A stretch of 63,119 nt of DNA from Photobacterium sp. Ph5 (GCF_022129445.1 NZ_JADQAQ010000025.1:1-63119), one strand, 5' to 3'; positions 20,356-30,981 are shown, counted from the stretch's first letter. Numbers and translations: made by a program. The notes: generated by a model from the sequence alone, not told the origin.

Positions 20356-21526
20356 ATGAAAAATATTAACGTAAAATCACTTCCAAACTTCATAAAAAAA
20401 AATTGACGCGCACTTAGAGGCAGATATTTACTCCCGTAAAAATAAAAAACATTTAGTATTAGGTAAAATTCCTTCGGATACTTCAATAACATTACAAAGT
20501 AATGATTATCTCGCTATCACAGGACATGAATATATTCAGCTGCAGCACTTAAAAGCTATTACAGACCATAAACATGAAGTCGTGATGTCTGCTGTCTTCC
20601 AGCATCAAACTGAAAGTGGCACTACATTTGAAGAGCAATTAGCAGCGCTAACAGGTTTTGAAAAATGTGTTCTTTCCCAATCGGGTTGGGCGGCAAATGT
20701 TGGATTAATTCAAACTCTTATTCCTCAAGGTACACCGATCTATATCGATTTCTTTGCTCATATGTCGTTATGGGATGGTGCAAAACGTGCAGAGGGGAAT
20801 ATTCAAACGTTTCTGCATAACAATATGCGCCATCTTGAGAAGCAAATTAAACGTGAAGGTCCTGGGTTAATCATGGTCGATTCGGTGTACAGCACAATAG
20901 GAACCGTTGCGCCATTGCATGATTTAGTTGAAATAGCTAACCGTTATGGTTGTGCCTTGTTAGTAGATGAATCTCATTCGCTAGGTACACACGGAAAAAA
21001 TGGTGCAGGATTAGTGGCTGAATTAGGCTTAACCGATCAAGTTGATTTTTTAACTGCGAGTTTGGCAAAAGCCTTCGCTTATCGAGCTGGGGCGATTTTA
21101 TGCAGTAAAGCTGTAGCGAAGTCGTTTCCATTCACTGCATTTCCTGCGATTTTCAGTTCTGCGCTGTTAAATCATGAGCTAGAAATCTTAAAAGCGACGT
21201 TAGATGTCATTAAAGATGCAGATGATAAGCGCAACCAGCTGTTTGTTCAGTCTGAGAAACTACGTAATGGTTTAGTTAATCTTGGCTATAAAATTAAGAG
21301 CCAGTCACAAATTATTGCTCTTGAAAGTGGTAACGATGAAGATACAGAAGTTATCCGTGATTATTTAGAATCCCGAGATGTATTTGGTTCTGTGTTCTGT
21401 TCACCAGCGACCCCTAAAAATAAAAATGTGATTCGCTTTTCTTTAAATAGTGATGTGAGTGACGAGCAAATCTCGACGTTACTTGCTGTGTGTCGAGATA
21501 TGCGCGAGGAACTATCTTTGAAGTAA
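20356..21526 (+). pseudogene. cqsA: CAI-1 autoinducer synthase gene cqsA, frameshifted at an A9 tract (possibly phase-variable)
   Basis: From ATG 20356 the frame reads MKNINVKSLPNFIKKN and stops just after nine A's (20394-20402). If one A is skipped, the frame runs without interruption to 21526 and gives 389 residues, the length I recall for Vibrio cholerae CqsA. The N-terminal part then includes KKHLVLGK and LQSNDYLA, as expected for this PLP-dependent alpha-oxoamine synthase family. The downstream frame carries LSQSGWAANVG, VYSTIGTVAPL, LLVDESHSLGTHG and the PLP-lysine segment TASLAKAFAYRAG. Intact CqsA makes alpha-hydroxyketone signals sensed by CqsS, encoded convergently next door. A shortened product from GTG 20582 would lack about 76 residues. 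Sequencing error, phase variation, transcriptional slippage or true loss are all possible. Confidence 0.9.
20394..20402 (+). repeat. A9 homopolymer at the cqsA frameshift
   Basis: Nine consecutive A's directly precede TTGAC. Eight A's would restore the full cqsA frame. No other disruption is found in the gene. Confidence 0.9.
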
Positions 21527-21537
21527 TAGAATAAATT

Positions 21538-21582
21538 CTTACCCATTATTGCTTTACGTTTACGTAAACGATAGTGGGTAAG
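21538..21582. terminator. nested hairpin between cqsA and cqsS
   Basis: Outer arms CTTACCCA (21538-21545) and TGGGTAAG (21575-21582) enclose an inner hairpin TTACGT-TT-ACGTAA. It lies in the convergent gap and probably terminates both genes, although the T-runs are poor. Confidence 0.55.
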
Positions 21583-21588
21583 TGCACT

Positions 21589-23619
21589 CTAGTTAATAAA
21601 ACGATCAATATTATCAAAAATTTGTTCTTTAGTGGCAGGTTTAAAAATAAAGCCATTCATACCTATTTTACTAAGTTCTTGCTGTTGTTTTTCATCAAGC
21701 GATGCTGAGAAACAAATAATGGGTGTTTTTTGATGTAATCCATATTTTTTATTAGAACGAATTTGTTTGGTGGCTTCTAAGCCTCCCATTAAAGGCATTT
21801 CTAAATCCATCATAATAAGATCAACGTTGTTTTGTTCTAGATGCTCTAGAGCATTAACGCCATTCTCGGCATGAATTACATGAAATCCACTACGTTGGAG
21901 TAGTATTCCTGTATACATGCGTAGTGATGTATTATCATCAACTAATAAAATACTTTTTTCTTCTGTCGTTTGCTGCTGTGGCGTATTGCTTTGATTATTA
22001 AAATGAATGAAGAAGAACTTACAGATACCATTTGTAATATCGTTTTTAATTTGGTGTACATTCACTAATTTATAATTAACTTTAGGATTTAAAATCAAGT
22101 GTAATGCTTTAGCTTCGCGATATAAATACAGTACTTTAGTCGTTGATAATGCGAGCTTATCTTGTAATTTAGATAGATAGTAATTATGTTCACCATAACT
22201 ATCCAGATTAACCACAATCATATCGACTTGATCAAGTGGTATATCAATTAATTTAAATGGACTTGCTGTTTTAAAATTGTAGCCATGAGAAAATGAGTTT
22301 TTCTGAAGTTCAAATACATCACTATTATTATCACCTATATATAATAAGTGCTTTTTAGACATCAACTCATATTTTAACTTATTAACGGACTTTGAATTAA
22401 TTTTAGGTAGAAGGATAGTAAACTCAGTCCATTCACCAAGCTTTGATTGACAAGTTATCTCACCACCAAATGCTGTGATTACTTTTTTGCAAAAAGGCAA
22501 CCCTAGACCTGAGCTGTTTTTTTTACCATGTGTATAAAAATCATCAAAAATAGCGTTAATATTATTCTTCGGAATACCAATACCAGTGTCTCTTACTTTA
22601 ATAATATTATTTTTTTTATTTACTTCTATATTAATATCAATGCTGAAGTTATTTTTTTCTTTGTAATAAAATGCGTTTTTCATAAGATTGAAAATGACAT
22701 AACGAAATAAAATGTCACTGCCAAAATAATTTGTATCTTTATTGAAGTTAACTGAAACTAAATTTCTATCTTTTGATGATTGATAACCAAAACTGTCTAT
22801 TGAGCTTTTAACTATATTAACAATAGAATATTCTTGGAATGTGTTTTTTGAAATTGCATGTTCATTAATCGAGCTTAATAATAAGTTAATTGTTTCATTA
22901 CTATTATTAATAACGGTCATATTACTTCTAATTATGGTTTTTAACTCATTAATATTATTTTCTTTGTCATCATTCTTTTGATGAAGAATGTCTAGCATGA
23001 GTTCCATAGATGAGTAAAGAGAACTAAAAGGGTTTCTCATTTCATGGGCAATACCAGCACTAAAGCTACGTGCAAAAAGCAATTGATCTTCATAATGAAT
23101 ATGATTTCTATAATGTGAGGCAATACCAGTTATATATGAAAAACTAATAACAGCAATATAGCCCCAATGAAAATTATCGCTGTTTATTGGATGGAAGCCA
23201 TAAGAGAATAATGCGCCTAATGATATTCCAACAATAGAGATAGCAGTAATAATATATGCATCGTAAATCAATAAGATAGATAGAAACAGTGCAGCCATGA
23301 AAGACATGATCCAAGGAATAGACCAATCATTCATAATCAGCATGTAACTGAAAAAGAAAGGTAATCCTATGGTAATTGTGGCAATGAAATGAATCGCCTT
23401 ATAACGTAAAAACCAATTAGGAAGATGATCTTTTAACACAAATGGAATAAATAAGGTGCCACAAAACAACCTGAGTATAAAATTCTCATAAGGTTGAGGA
23501 AAAAGGTAATGCCAAACAAAGAAGTATAGTGGAAAACCGATACAACCAAGATAGCCAATAATGATTAAATTAGGCTCAAAGTAACGATAAACATTATTAA
23601 TTCTATTTTTTATACTCAT
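21589..23619 (-). CDS. cqsS: CAI-1 receptor hybrid histidine kinase CqsS
   Basis: A 676-residue hybrid kinase. About six transmembrane segments fill residues 17-168 and would bind the CqsA signal. The H-box FSAGIAHEMRNPFSS gives H192, two residues off the H194 reported for V. cholerae CqsS. The ATPase domain has VRDTGIGIP and SSGLGLPFCKK. The C-terminal receiver (about 555-676) has the phosphorylated Asp in IMMDLEMPLMGG and the KPA lysine motif. Phosphate would pass from here to LuxU and LuxO, which are not in this window. The frame is intact although the synthase frame is broken. Coding sequence is notably AT-rich in the middle. Confidence 0.92.
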   Translation of the reverse strand: MSIKNRINNVYRYFEPNLIIIGYLGCIGFPLYFFVWHYLFPQPYENFILRLFCGTLFIPFVLKDHLPNWFLRYKAIHFIATITIGLPFFFSYMLIMNDWSIPWIMSFMAALFLSILLIYDAYIITAISIVGISLGALFSYGFHPINSDNFHWGYIAVISFSYITGIASHYRNHIHYEDQLLFARSFSAGIAHEMRNPFSSLYSSMELMLDILHQKNDDKENNINELKTIIRSNMTVINNSNETINLLLSSINEHAISKNTFQEYSIVNIVKSSIDSFGYQSSKDRNLVSVNFNKDTNYFGSDILFRYVIFNLMKNAFYYKEKNNFSIDINIEVNKKNNIIKVRDTGIGIPKNNINAIFDDFYTHGKKNSSGLGLPFCKKVITAFGGEITCQSKLGEWTEFTILLPKINSKSVNKLKYELMSKKHLLYIGDNNSDVFELQKNSFSHGYNFKTASPFKLIDIPLDQVDMIVVNLDSYGEHNYYLSKLQDKLALSTTKVLYLYREAKALHLILNPKVNYKLVNVHQIKNDITNGICKFFFIHFNNQSNTPQQQTTEEKSILLVDDNTSLRMYTGILLQRSGFHVIHAENGVNALEHLEQNNVDLIMMDLEMPLMGGLEATKQIRSNKKYGLHQKTPIICFSASLDEKQQQELSKIGMNGFIFKPATKEQIFDNIDRFIN

Positions 23620-23957
23620 TGTCTATAAAGTTCTAGTTATTAGCTAGAATACTATAAACCAAAATAGCTAAATTAAAAAAACAAATTGAGTTTATGTTGT
23701 ATAGCTCACCTTACTGATATTTCATTTCTTTTATTACATATTATTAATAGAATTTATAAGAGTTAATAATTGCTCATAACATTTTCGTTATATGAGTTGT
23801 TATGTGCGACCATTAACTCCACCTTATTTTGTTAACATTTTCTTACACTTTTTATTGTGTTGATAATCTAGCGATTTTCTTTGTTTCGATGGTTTTTTAA
23901 ACTGTGATTTTGGTTTTATTTTGATTTAATGTTAAAAATATGTCACATTTATACTTA
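23620..23957. other. AT-rich intergenic region between cqsS and betI
   Basis: About 340 bases between divergent genes. I see no open frame worth calling. An imperfect hairpin (CTCATAAC near 23773 with GTTATATGAG near 23787) is the only structure. The region must hold the promoters for cqsS (leftward) and the bet-cho genes (rightward). Confidence 0.5.
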
Positions 23958-23971
23958 ATTGATCGTTCAAT
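23958..23971. promoter_or_regulatory. probable BetI operator
   Basis: ATTGATCGTTCAAT is a near-perfect palindrome of the ATTGA-N4-TCAAT form bound by BetI. It lies 20 bases upstream of the betI start codon, where repression of the bet-cho operon would act. Confidence 0.65.
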
Positions 23972-23990
23972 AAAAATAAATGGGAGCATT

Positions 23991-24587
23991 ATGCCAAAGG
24001 TTGGAATGCCTGATATTCGTAAACCACAGCTTGTAAATGCCACGATGGCAGTGATTGAACGAGTTGGCTTACATGCAGCAAGTATCTCTTTGATCAGTAA
24101 AGAAGCAGGGGTGTCAACGGGGATTATCAATCACTATTTTGGTGGCAAGCATGGTTTATTAGAAGAGACTATGCGTGAAATTTTACGTCGTTTGTCAATG
24201 AGTGTTACAACATCATTAAGCCAAATCCCCCGCAATGATCATCAAGGTCGAATTAATGCCATTATCATGAGCAATTTTGATGGTTATCAAGCTGAAAATA
24301 AAGTAGCGAAAACATGGTTAGCATTTTGGTCTTACGCTATGCATGACACACAGTTAGGTCGCCTACAGCAAGTTAATGAAAAACGTTTGCTATCACATTT
24401 AAAGATTGAACTTAAAGGGTTATTACCATCTTCTCAAGCTGAATTAGTTGCCCATGGTATAGCTTCATTAATTAATGGTATTTGGTTGCGCGGGACATTA
24501 AACCCCAAAGGTATTGATGCGAATAATGCTCGCATGATCATTAATGATTATTTAGAAAAGCAATTGGCTTTTTATTCAAAATTATAA
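23991..24587 (+). CDS. betI: HTH-type repressor BetI
   Basis: A TetR-family repressor of about 198 residues that senses choline and controls betaine synthesis. The start at 23991 gives [18 protein letters not shown], the normal BetI N-terminus, with GGGAG upstream; the longer frame from 23940 runs through the operator. The helix-turn-helix is [22 protein letters not shown]. The C-terminal ligand domain contains [14 protein letters not shown]. It is the first gene of betI-betB-betA-choXWV. Confidence 0.93.
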   Translation: MPKVGMPDIRKPQLVNATMAVIERVGLHAASISLISKEAGVSTGIINHYFGGKHGLLEETMREILRRLSMSVTTSLSQIPRNDHQGRINAIIMSNFDGYQAENKVAKTWLAFWSYAMHDTQLGRLQQVNEKRLLSHLKIELKGLLPSSQAELVAHGIASLINGIWLRGTLNPKGIDANNARMIINDYLEKQLAFYSKL

Positions 24588-24603
24588 TTTCTAAGAGTTT
24601 CAA

Positions 24604-26064
24604 ATGGATATGAAATCACTATATATAGATGGTAACTATGTTGCTGCATCTTCTGATATTCAATTTACAACGTTTAACCCTGCTAATGGTCAACCGATAG
24701 CAACCATTGGGCAAGCCTCTCAAGCGGATCTTGAGTTAGCGATTAGCGCTGCCAAAAAAGGGTTTGCTACATGGTCGGCTATGACGCCAACTGAACGTAG
24801 CCGTATTTTATTACGTGCTGTTGCGTTACTGCGAAAACGCAACGATGAATTAGCGGCATTGGAAGTCACAGATACCGGTAAACCGTTACAAGAAGCGATA
24901 GCGGTTGATATAGAAACGGGTGCTGATGTTATTGAATACTTTGCAGGGTTAGCACCTGGGCTTCAAGGTGAACAGCAACCTTTAAGTGAAAATCAGTTCT
25001 TTTATACGCGACGAGAACCATTGGGCATTTGTGCAGGTATTGGTGCGTGGAATTATCCGATCCAAATTGCGATGTGGAAATCAGCGCCTGCACTTGCTGC
25101 GGGTAATGCCATGATTTTCAAACCATCAGAAGAAACACCACTTTCAGTTCTAAAGCTTGCTGAGATTTTTACTGAAGCAGGTCTACCGGATGGCGTATTT
25201 AACGTTGTGCAAGGTGATTACCGAGTAGGGCAGATGCTAACGGCACATCCTGAGATCGCTAAAGTGTCATTTACTGGTGAAACCGGCACAGGTAAAGCGG
25301 TAATGGCTGATAGTGCACAAACCTTAAAGTCGGTCACGATGGAATTAGGTGGCAAATCGCCAATGATCATTTTTGATGATGCTAATGTCGATCATGCTGT
25401 TTCTGCAGCAATGGTGGCTAACTTCTATACCCAAGGTGAAGTATGTACACATGGTACCCGTGTTTATGTTCATGAGACTATTTACGACACGTTTATAGAG
25501 CAACTTAAGCGCCGAACTGAATTATTAATCGTTGGCGATCCGATGAATATGGAGACTCAAATTGGCGCACTGATTTCAAAATCACACTTATCAAAAGTGC
25601 TATCAGCAATTGATACCGCTAAACAAAGTGGTGCAACCTTGCTGACTGGTGGATACCAATGTACTGATAATGGGTTAGCACAAGGTAATTTCGTTCAACC
25701 TACCGTTTTTATTGATTGCGACGAATCTATGTCTCATGTTCAAAATGAAATTTTTGGGCCTGTGATGTCGGTAATTAAGTTTAGCGATGAAAATGATGTT
25801 ATCGCTCGTGCTAATAATACTCACTATGGTTTAGCTGCGGGTGTGTTTACCCAAAACTTAGCGAGAGCCCACCGCGTTATCCATCAATTACAAGCAGGGA
25901 TCTGTTGGGTTAATACATGGGGGGATTCTCCTGCGCAAATGCCTGTTGGCGGTTATAAGCAATCAGGGATTGGACGCGAAAACGGTATAGAAACCTTACA
26001 ACATTATACCCAAACCAAAAGTGTACTTATTGAATTGGGCGATTACCAAAGTCCTTATGCTTAA
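24604..26064 (+). CDS. betB: betaine aldehyde dehydrogenase
   Basis: A 486-residue NAD(P)-dependent aldehyde dehydrogenase producing glycine betaine. Motifs present are [33 protein letters not shown], the general-base glutamate in MELGGKSP and the catalytic cysteine in [10 protein letters not shown]. It lies 16 bases after betI and directly before betA. Confidence 0.95.
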   Translation: MDMKSLYIDGNYVAASSDIQFTTFNPANGQPIATIGQASQADLELAISAAKKGFATWSAMTPTERSRILLRAVALLRKRNDELAALEVTDTGKPLQEAIAVDIETGADVIEYFAGLAPGLQGEQQPLSENQFFYTRREPLGICAGIGAWNYPIQIAMWKSAPALAAGNAMIFKPSEETPLSVLKLAEIFTEAGLPDGVFNVVQGDYRVGQMLTAHPEIAKVSFTGETGTGKAVMADSAQTLKSVTMELGGKSPMIIFDDANVDHAVSAAMVANFYTQGEVCTHGTRVYVHETIYDTFIEQLKRRTELLIVGDPMNMETQIGALISKSHLSKVLSAIDTAKQSGATLLTGGYQCTDNGLAQGNFVQPTVFIDCDESMSHVQNEIFGPVMSVIKFSDENDVIARANNTHYGLAAGVFTQNLARAHRVIHQLQAGICWVNTWGDSPAQMPVGGYKQSGIGRENGIETLQHYTQTKSVLIELGDYQSPYA

Positions 26065-26082
26065 CGGATGGAGTCGATTTTG

Positions 26083-27783
26083 ATGGATCAAAATAAGCAG
26101 CAAAATAAACCTCAACACTATGACTACATTATTGTTGGCGCGGGTTCGGCAGGGTGTGTATTAGCTGACCGTTTAAGTGAAAGCGGTGAATATGATGTGT
26201 TATTGCTAGAAGCTGGTGGTAGTGATCGCAGTATTTTTATTCAAATGCCAACGGCACTGTCATATCCAATGAACAGTGAAAAATATGCATGGCAGTTTGA
26301 AACTCAAGCAGAACAAGGCTTAGACGGACGTAAATTACATTGTCCACGAGGCAAGGTATTAGGCGGTAGTTCTTCTATCAACGGCATGGTGTATGTACGT
26401 GGTCACGCATGTGATTATGACGAATGGGAACAAGAAGGGGCTACAGGCTGGAATTACCAAGCATGTTTACCGTATTTTCGTCGTGCTGAAACATGGATAA
26501 AAGGCGGTGACGCTTATCGTGGTAGCAAAGGTCCTGTTGGCACGTGTAATGGTAATGACATGGAACTCAATCCACTTTACCAAGCTTTTATTGATGCAGG
26601 TAAAGAAGCCGGTTATCCCGAAACTGATGATTACAATGGTTACCAACAAGAAGGGTTTGGTGCCATGCATATGACAGTCGATAAAGGTGTGCGTGCATCG
26701 ACATCGAATGCGTATTTACGTCGTGCATTAAAGCGCTCAAACCTGACGTTGAAAAAAGGCATTGTGGCACGCAAAGTCCTACTCGATGGTAAAAAAGCGG
26801 TAGGTGTTGAATTTGAACAGTCAGGTAAGCTATCTCAAGTATTTGCCACAAAAGAAGTAATATCTAGTGCTGGCTCCATTGGTTCAGTCCAGTTATTACA
26901 ATTGTCTGGTATTGGGCCTGCTGAAGTATTGGAGAACGCGAAGATTAACCTTGTGCACGATCTTCCTGGGGTGGGGGCTAATTTACAAGACCACTTAGAG
27001 GTTTACTTCCAATACCACTGTAATGAAGCCATTACCTTAAACAGTAAATTAGATTTAGTCAGCAAAGGTAAAATTGGCGCGCAATGGCTACTAACTCGTA
27101 CAGGTCTAGGTGCGACTAACCATTTTGAATCTTGCGCCTTTATTCGTTCGCGTAAAGGGTTAAAGTGGCCAAATATTCAATATCACTTTCTACCTGCAGC
27201 GATGCGATACGATGGTCGTGCTGCATTTGATGGTCATGGCTTCCAAGTGCATGTGGGGCCTAATAAGCCACAGAGCCGAGGTACAGTTTCTGTTGTATCG
27301 AATGATCCGCATGCGAAACCTAAAATTGAATTCAATTACATCTCTACCGAGCAAGATAAGCAGGATTGGCGAGATTGTATTCGTTTAACCCGTGAAATTA
27401 TGGCGCAATCAGCACTGGATCAATATCGTGGCGATGAGATTCAACCGGGAGCGGATATCACGTCTGATCAGGCTATTGATCAGTGGGTAAAAGAAAATGT
27501 AGAGAGTGCTTATCATCCATCTTGTACCTGTAAAATGGGTGATGATAATGATGTGATGGCAGTACTCGATCCACAGTGTCGCGTTCGCGGTATTGAAAAC
27601 TTGCGTGTTGTTGATTCTTCTATATTCCCGACGATTCCTAACGGTAACCTCAATGCGCCAACAATCATGGTTGCTGAGCGAGCTGCTGATTTTATTTTAC
27701 AGAGAACCCCGCTTCCTGCAGGCAATGTACCTGTATGGATTGCCCCTGATTGGGAAACGACCCAACGAAACAATTCACAATAA
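26083..27783 (+). CDS. betA: choline dehydrogenase
   Basis: About 566 residues; FAD-dependent GMC oxidoreductase that oxidises choline to betaine aldehyde. The dinucleotide-binding motif is [23 protein letters not shown] signatures follow ([19 protein letters not shown] and the [16 protein letters not shown] segment). The active-site histidine lies in [12 protein letters not shown], with NPT-type [13 protein letters not shown] near the end. The ATG at 26083 has GGAG about 10 bases ahead; an ATG at 26068 would give five more residues. Confidence 0.95.
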   Translation: MDQNKQQNKPQHYDYIIVGAGSAGCVLADRLSESGEYDVLLLEAGGSDRSIFIQMPTALSYPMNSEKYAWQFETQAEQGLDGRKLHCPRGKVLGGSSSINGMVYVRGHACDYDEWEQEGATGWNYQACLPYFRRAETWIKGGDAYRGSKGPVGTCNGNDMELNPLYQAFIDAGKEAGYPETDDYNGYQQEGFGAMHMTVDKGVRASTSNAYLRRALKRSNLTLKKGIVARKVLLDGKKAVGVEFEQSGKLSQVFATKEVISSAGSIGSVQLLQLSGIGPAEVLENAKINLVHDLPGVGANLQDHLEVYFQYHCNEAITLNSKLDLVSKGKIGAQWLLTRTGLGATNHFESCAFIRSRKGLKWPNIQYHFLPAAMRYDGRAAFDGHGFQVHVGPNKPQSRGTVSVVSNDPHAKPKIEFNYISTEQDKQDWRDCIRLTREIMAQSALDQYRGDEIQPGADITSDQAIDQWVKENVESAYHPSCTCKMGDDNDVMAVLDPQCRVRGIENLRVVDSSIFPTIPNGNLNAPTIMVAERAADFILQRTPLPAGNVPVWIAPDWETTQRNNSQ

Positions 27784-27837
27784 GTACGTGGGATATACGT
27801 ACTTAATAATGATAAATAAAAAGACAAAGGAATAATT

Positions 27838-28773
27838 ATGTCTGTTACTAAAAAAACACTTCTTGCCTTAGCGTTAAGCTCAGTTGCTTTTAATAGCTAT
27901 GCTAACCAATGTGATACGGTACGTTTTGCTGATGTAGGCTGGACGGATATTACAGCAACCACAGCGGTAACTTCTGAGCTTTTAAAAGGAATGGGTTACA
28001 ACACGAAAACTGATTTATTGTCAGTACCCGTGACGTACTCTTCAATGGCGAATGGTGATATTGATGTCTTTTTAGGAAATTGGATGCCGACTATGGAAGG
28101 CGATATTGCGAAATATCGTGAAGCCAAAACGGTTGAAACAGTAAAAGCGAATTTAGAAGGTGCAAAATATACCTTAGCTGTGCCTAAATATGTTTATGAC
28201 GCGGGTGTTAAGAGCTTTGCCGATTTGGCAAAGCATGCGGATAAATTTAAAGGTCGTATTTACGGTATTGAACCCGGTAATGATGGTAACCGTTTAATTC
28301 AATCAATGATCGACACGAATGCGTTTGGTTTGAAAGACTTTAGCCTAGTGGAGTCAAGTGAAGCGGGGATGGTTTCGCAAGTTTCTCGCGCTGTACGCCG
28401 TGATCAGTGGATTGTTTATTTAGGTTGGGCACCACACCCAATGAATAGCAATGTTGAAATGGAATACCTTGCTGGTGGTGATGACTTCTTTGGACCTAAC
28501 TATGGTGGTGCCAATGTCTACACCAATGTTCGCAGTAACTATTTAACCGAGTGTCCAAACGTTGGACAACTTCTGAAAAATCTTTCATTTAGCTTAGAAA
28601 TGGAAAATAGCTTAATGGAAGCGATCCTTAATCAAAAGGTTCAACCTGAAAAAGCAGCACGTCAATGGTTGAGTGAAAATCCACAACAAGTGGAAGCATG
28701 GCTCAAAGACGTTAAAACTCGCGAAGGTAAAGTGGCCAGCACTGCGGTGTTGGATTACTTAAAGCAATCTTAA
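27838..28773 (+). CDS. choX: choline ABC transporter, substrate-binding protein
   Basis: A 311-residue periplasmic binding protein. The signal peptide ends near NSYA-NQC. The mature part belongs to the OpuAC-like family, with FADVGWTDITATTA, GNWMPTM and the aromatic YLGWAPHPMN segment expected for a trimethylammonium cage. It delivers choline to ChoW and ChoV. The gene follows betA by 54 bases and is separated from choW by 131 bases holding a hairpin, consistent with higher expression of the binding protein. Confidence 0.9.
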   Translation: MSVTKKTLLALALSSVAFNSYANQCDTVRFADVGWTDITATTAVTSELLKGMGYNTKTDLLSVPVTYSSMANGDIDVFLGNWMPTMEGDIAKYREAKTVETVKANLEGAKYTLAVPKYVYDAGVKSFADLAKHADKFKGRIYGIEPGNDGNRLIQSMIDTNAFGLKDFSLVESSEAGMVSQVSRAVRRDQWIVYLGWAPHPMNSNVEMEYLAGGDDFFGPNYGGANVYTNVRSNYLTECPNVGQLLKNLSFSLEMENSLMEAILNQKVQPEKAARQWLSENPQQVEAWLKDVKTREGKVASTAVLDYLKQS

Positions 28774-28788
28774 TCCTTTCTTAAAATA

Positions 28789-28823
28789 CTGCGTTAATAA
28801 TCACTTCTTGTTTATTAGCGCAG
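28789..28823 (+). repeat. intra-operon hairpin between choX and choW
   Basis: A 12-bp stem, CTGCGTTAATAA (28789-28800) with TTATTAGCGCAG (28812-28823), has one T-G wobble and no T-run behind it. That form suits mRNA stabilisation or partial termination rather than full termination. Confidence 0.6.
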
Positions 28824-28904
28824 GTACTTCTTTGTTATTAGCTATTGTAAAACTTCATAAAAATAAGGTGGTAAGCATCGTCTTATCAAATAAAAGGCAA
28901 AAGT

Positions 28905-29747
28905 GTGAATTTCATTACGGATAATAAAATCCCTTTGGGTCAATGGATGGAAGCAGGTGTTGATTGGTTAACTATCAATGCTGCAGGGTTATTTGACGCC
29001 ATTTCATTTTTCTTAGAAACCGTAATTCTATTTTTAGTTGATGTATTTAAGTGGATGCCGCCAGCACTGCCTATTTTAATCACCGCGGCGTTAGCATGGT
29101 ACTTACACCGTAAAATTTCATTAGTGGTTTTCGTTGTTGCAGCATTATTAGTTATTTTAAATTTAGGCTACTGGCAGGAGATGTTAGAAACCTTTGTGTT
29201 AGTCTTTGCTGCCACAACTATTTCAGTGCTTATTGGTGTCCCAATCGGGATCATGTCTGCGCATCGTCCGTGGTTGTATACCTTGATACGTCCTATTTTA
29301 GATTTAATGCAAACGGTGCCAACGTTTGTTTATTTAATTCCAACGCTGGTTTTGTTCGGACTAGGTATTGTACCGGGACTTATCTCGACCATTATTTTTG
29401 CCATTGCAGCGCCAATACGACTCACGTATTTAGGGATCACGAAAGTGCCTGAAGATTTAATTGAAGCAGGCAAAGCGTTTGGTGCAAGCCGAATGAAGTT
29501 ACTGTTAAAAGTCGAGTTACCCGCAGCGATGCCGAGTATTATGGCGGGTATCACCCAATGCATTATGTTGTCTTTGTCTATGGTGGTTATCGCCGCGTTA
29601 GTCGGTGCTGATGGATTAGGAAAACCTGTTGTACGAGCACTAAATACCGTGAACATTTCGCAAGGTTTTGAAGCGGGACTTGCGATTGTATTGGTTGCGA
29701 TTATTTTAGACCGATTATGTAAAACACCAGCACAAAAGGAGCTGTGA
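28905..29747 (+). CDS. choW: choline ABC transporter, permease
   Basis: A 280-residue inner-membrane permease of the ProW/OpuAB type, starting at GTG with AAGG seven bases ahead. Several hydrophobic segments are evident, and the cytoplasmic EAA loop is EAGKAFGASRMKLLLKVELPAAMPSIMAGI. It pairs with the ATPase encoded immediately downstream. Confidence 0.92.
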   Translation: MNFITDNKIPLGQWMEAGVDWLTINAAGLFDAISFFLETVILFLVDVFKWMPPALPILITAALAWYLHRKISLVVFVVAALLVILNLGYWQEMLETFVLVFAATTISVLIGVPIGIMSAHRPWLYTLIRPILDLMQTVPTFVYLIPTLVLFGLGIVPGLISTIIFAIAAPIRLTYLGITKVPEDLIEAGKAFGASRMKLLLKVELPAAMPSIMAGITQCIMLSLSMVVIAALVGADGLGKPVVRALNTVNISQGFEAGLAIVLVAIILDRLCKTPAQKEL

Positions 29748-29749
29748 TC

Positions 29750-30931
29750 ATGAATGCAATAACGATTAACAATCTGGATGTGGTGTTTGGCGATAAACAG
29801 CAACAAGCCTTAGCGTTATTAGATCAAGGAAAAAGCCGCCAACAAATTATTGATGAAACAAACCAAGTTGTTGGGGTAAATAACGTTAGCCTGCAAATCA
29901 AAGAAGGCGAGATTTGCGTACTAATGGGGTTGTCTGGTTCGGGGAAATCAAGTCTATTACGTGCAGTTAATGGATTGAATGATATAAGTCGTGGCGAACT
30001 ATTGATTAAAGATGGTGAACAAACCGTAGATTTAGCGAACTGCTCAAAAGCCCAGTTACAGCATCTTCGTACTCATCGCGTCTCGATGGTGTTTCAAAAA
30101 TTTGCCTTAATGCCATGGCTAACTGTATTAGATAACGTTGCTTTTGGTCTTGAAATGCAAAATGTCCCGAAGAAAGAGCGCCATCAGCGCGCTAGAGAGC
30201 AGTTAGAAATGGTGGGACTGGCTGAATGGGAAGATAAATACCCATCAGAGTTATCGGGCGGGATGCAGCAACGAGTGGGACTAGCACGTGCATTTGTTAT
30301 GGATACCGATATTTTACTGATGGATGAGCCTTTTTCAGCGCTTGATCCGTTAATACGTGCGCAGCTACAAGATGAATTATTAGCATTACAAAGCAAACTA
30401 AATAAGACGATTTTGTTTGTCAGTCATGATTTAGATGAGGCACTTAAAATTGGTAATAATATCGCGATCATGGAGTCAGGAAAGCTGATTCAACACGGAA
30501 AACCTGAAGAGATTGTACTGAATCCGAAAACGGATTATGTCCGTGATTTTGTCGCACATACTAACCCGTTAAATGTATTGAAAGGGCGCTCATTGATGAC
30601 GCCAGTAAACGCATTAGAGCAACGGGGAAATACTTATAAAGTGTGTGATGCTGATGAGCTTTGGATCGCTCAGAATAAGGATACGCTGTCTATCGTGAAT
30701 GAAGGTCATGTTGATTGTCTTTCATGGCAAATTACAGATGCTATTCCAAGTCATGTTAATGACACGACTATAGTGATGGTCAGCCCTGATATTAGTATGC
30801 GAGATGCCATTGAGCTGAAGCGACTCAATAACAAACCATTGCTCATGGTTGAAAATAATCAATTGGTTGGGGTGTTACATAACAAAGATGTTTATAACGC
30901 GCTGTTAGGTGACTTTCAGCTAGCGTCTTAA
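29750..30931 (+). CDS. choV: choline ABC transporter, ATPase
   Basis: About 393 residues. Walker A is GLSGSGKSS, the signature is LSGGMQQR, Walker B is ILLMDEPFSALDP and the H-loop is VSHD. A C-terminal CBS-like region (about 280-393) resembles the osmotic sensor part of OpuAA/ProV proteins. The ATG at 29750 has AAAGGAG eight bases upstream; the GTG at 29744 is too close to that site. It ends the bet-cho operon. Confidence 0.92.
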   Translation: MNAITINNLDVVFGDKQQQALALLDQGKSRQQIIDETNQVVGVNNVSLQIKEGEICVLMGLSGSGKSSLLRAVNGLNDISRGELLIKDGEQTVDLANCSKAQLQHLRTHRVSMVFQKFALMPWLTVLDNVAFGLEMQNVPKKERHQRAREQLEMVGLAEWEDKYPSELSGGMQQRVGLARAFVMDTDILLMDEPFSALDPLIRAQLQDELLALQSKLNKTILFVSHDLDEALKIGNNIAIMESGKLIQHGKPEEIVLNPKTDYVRDFVAHTNPLNVLKGRSLMTPVNALEQRGNTYKVCDADELWIAQNKDTLSIVNEGHVDCLSWQITDAIPSHVNDTTIVMVSPDISMRDAIELKRLNNKPLLMVENNQLVGVLHNKDVYNALLGDFQLAS

Positions 30932-30938
30932 TGAAAAT

Positions 30939-30975
30939 CGGTCAACAAAGACAGTATAAACGTCGTTGTTGACCG
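30939..30975. terminator. bidirectional terminator after choV
   Basis: Perfect 10-bp arms CGGTCAACAA (30939-30948) and TTGTTGACCG (30966-30975) lie between convergent genes, with short T-rich tracts on both sides. Confidence 0.75.
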
Positions 30976-30981
30976 TAACTT

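Noticed and set aside
20265..20492. 75-codon leftward open frame over the cqsA start
   Set aside because: It is low-complexity (N and F rich) and antisense to the recognisable CqsA N-terminus.
26467..27827. Antisense frames in betA
   Set aside because: They are inside a strong conserved gene with no independent signals.
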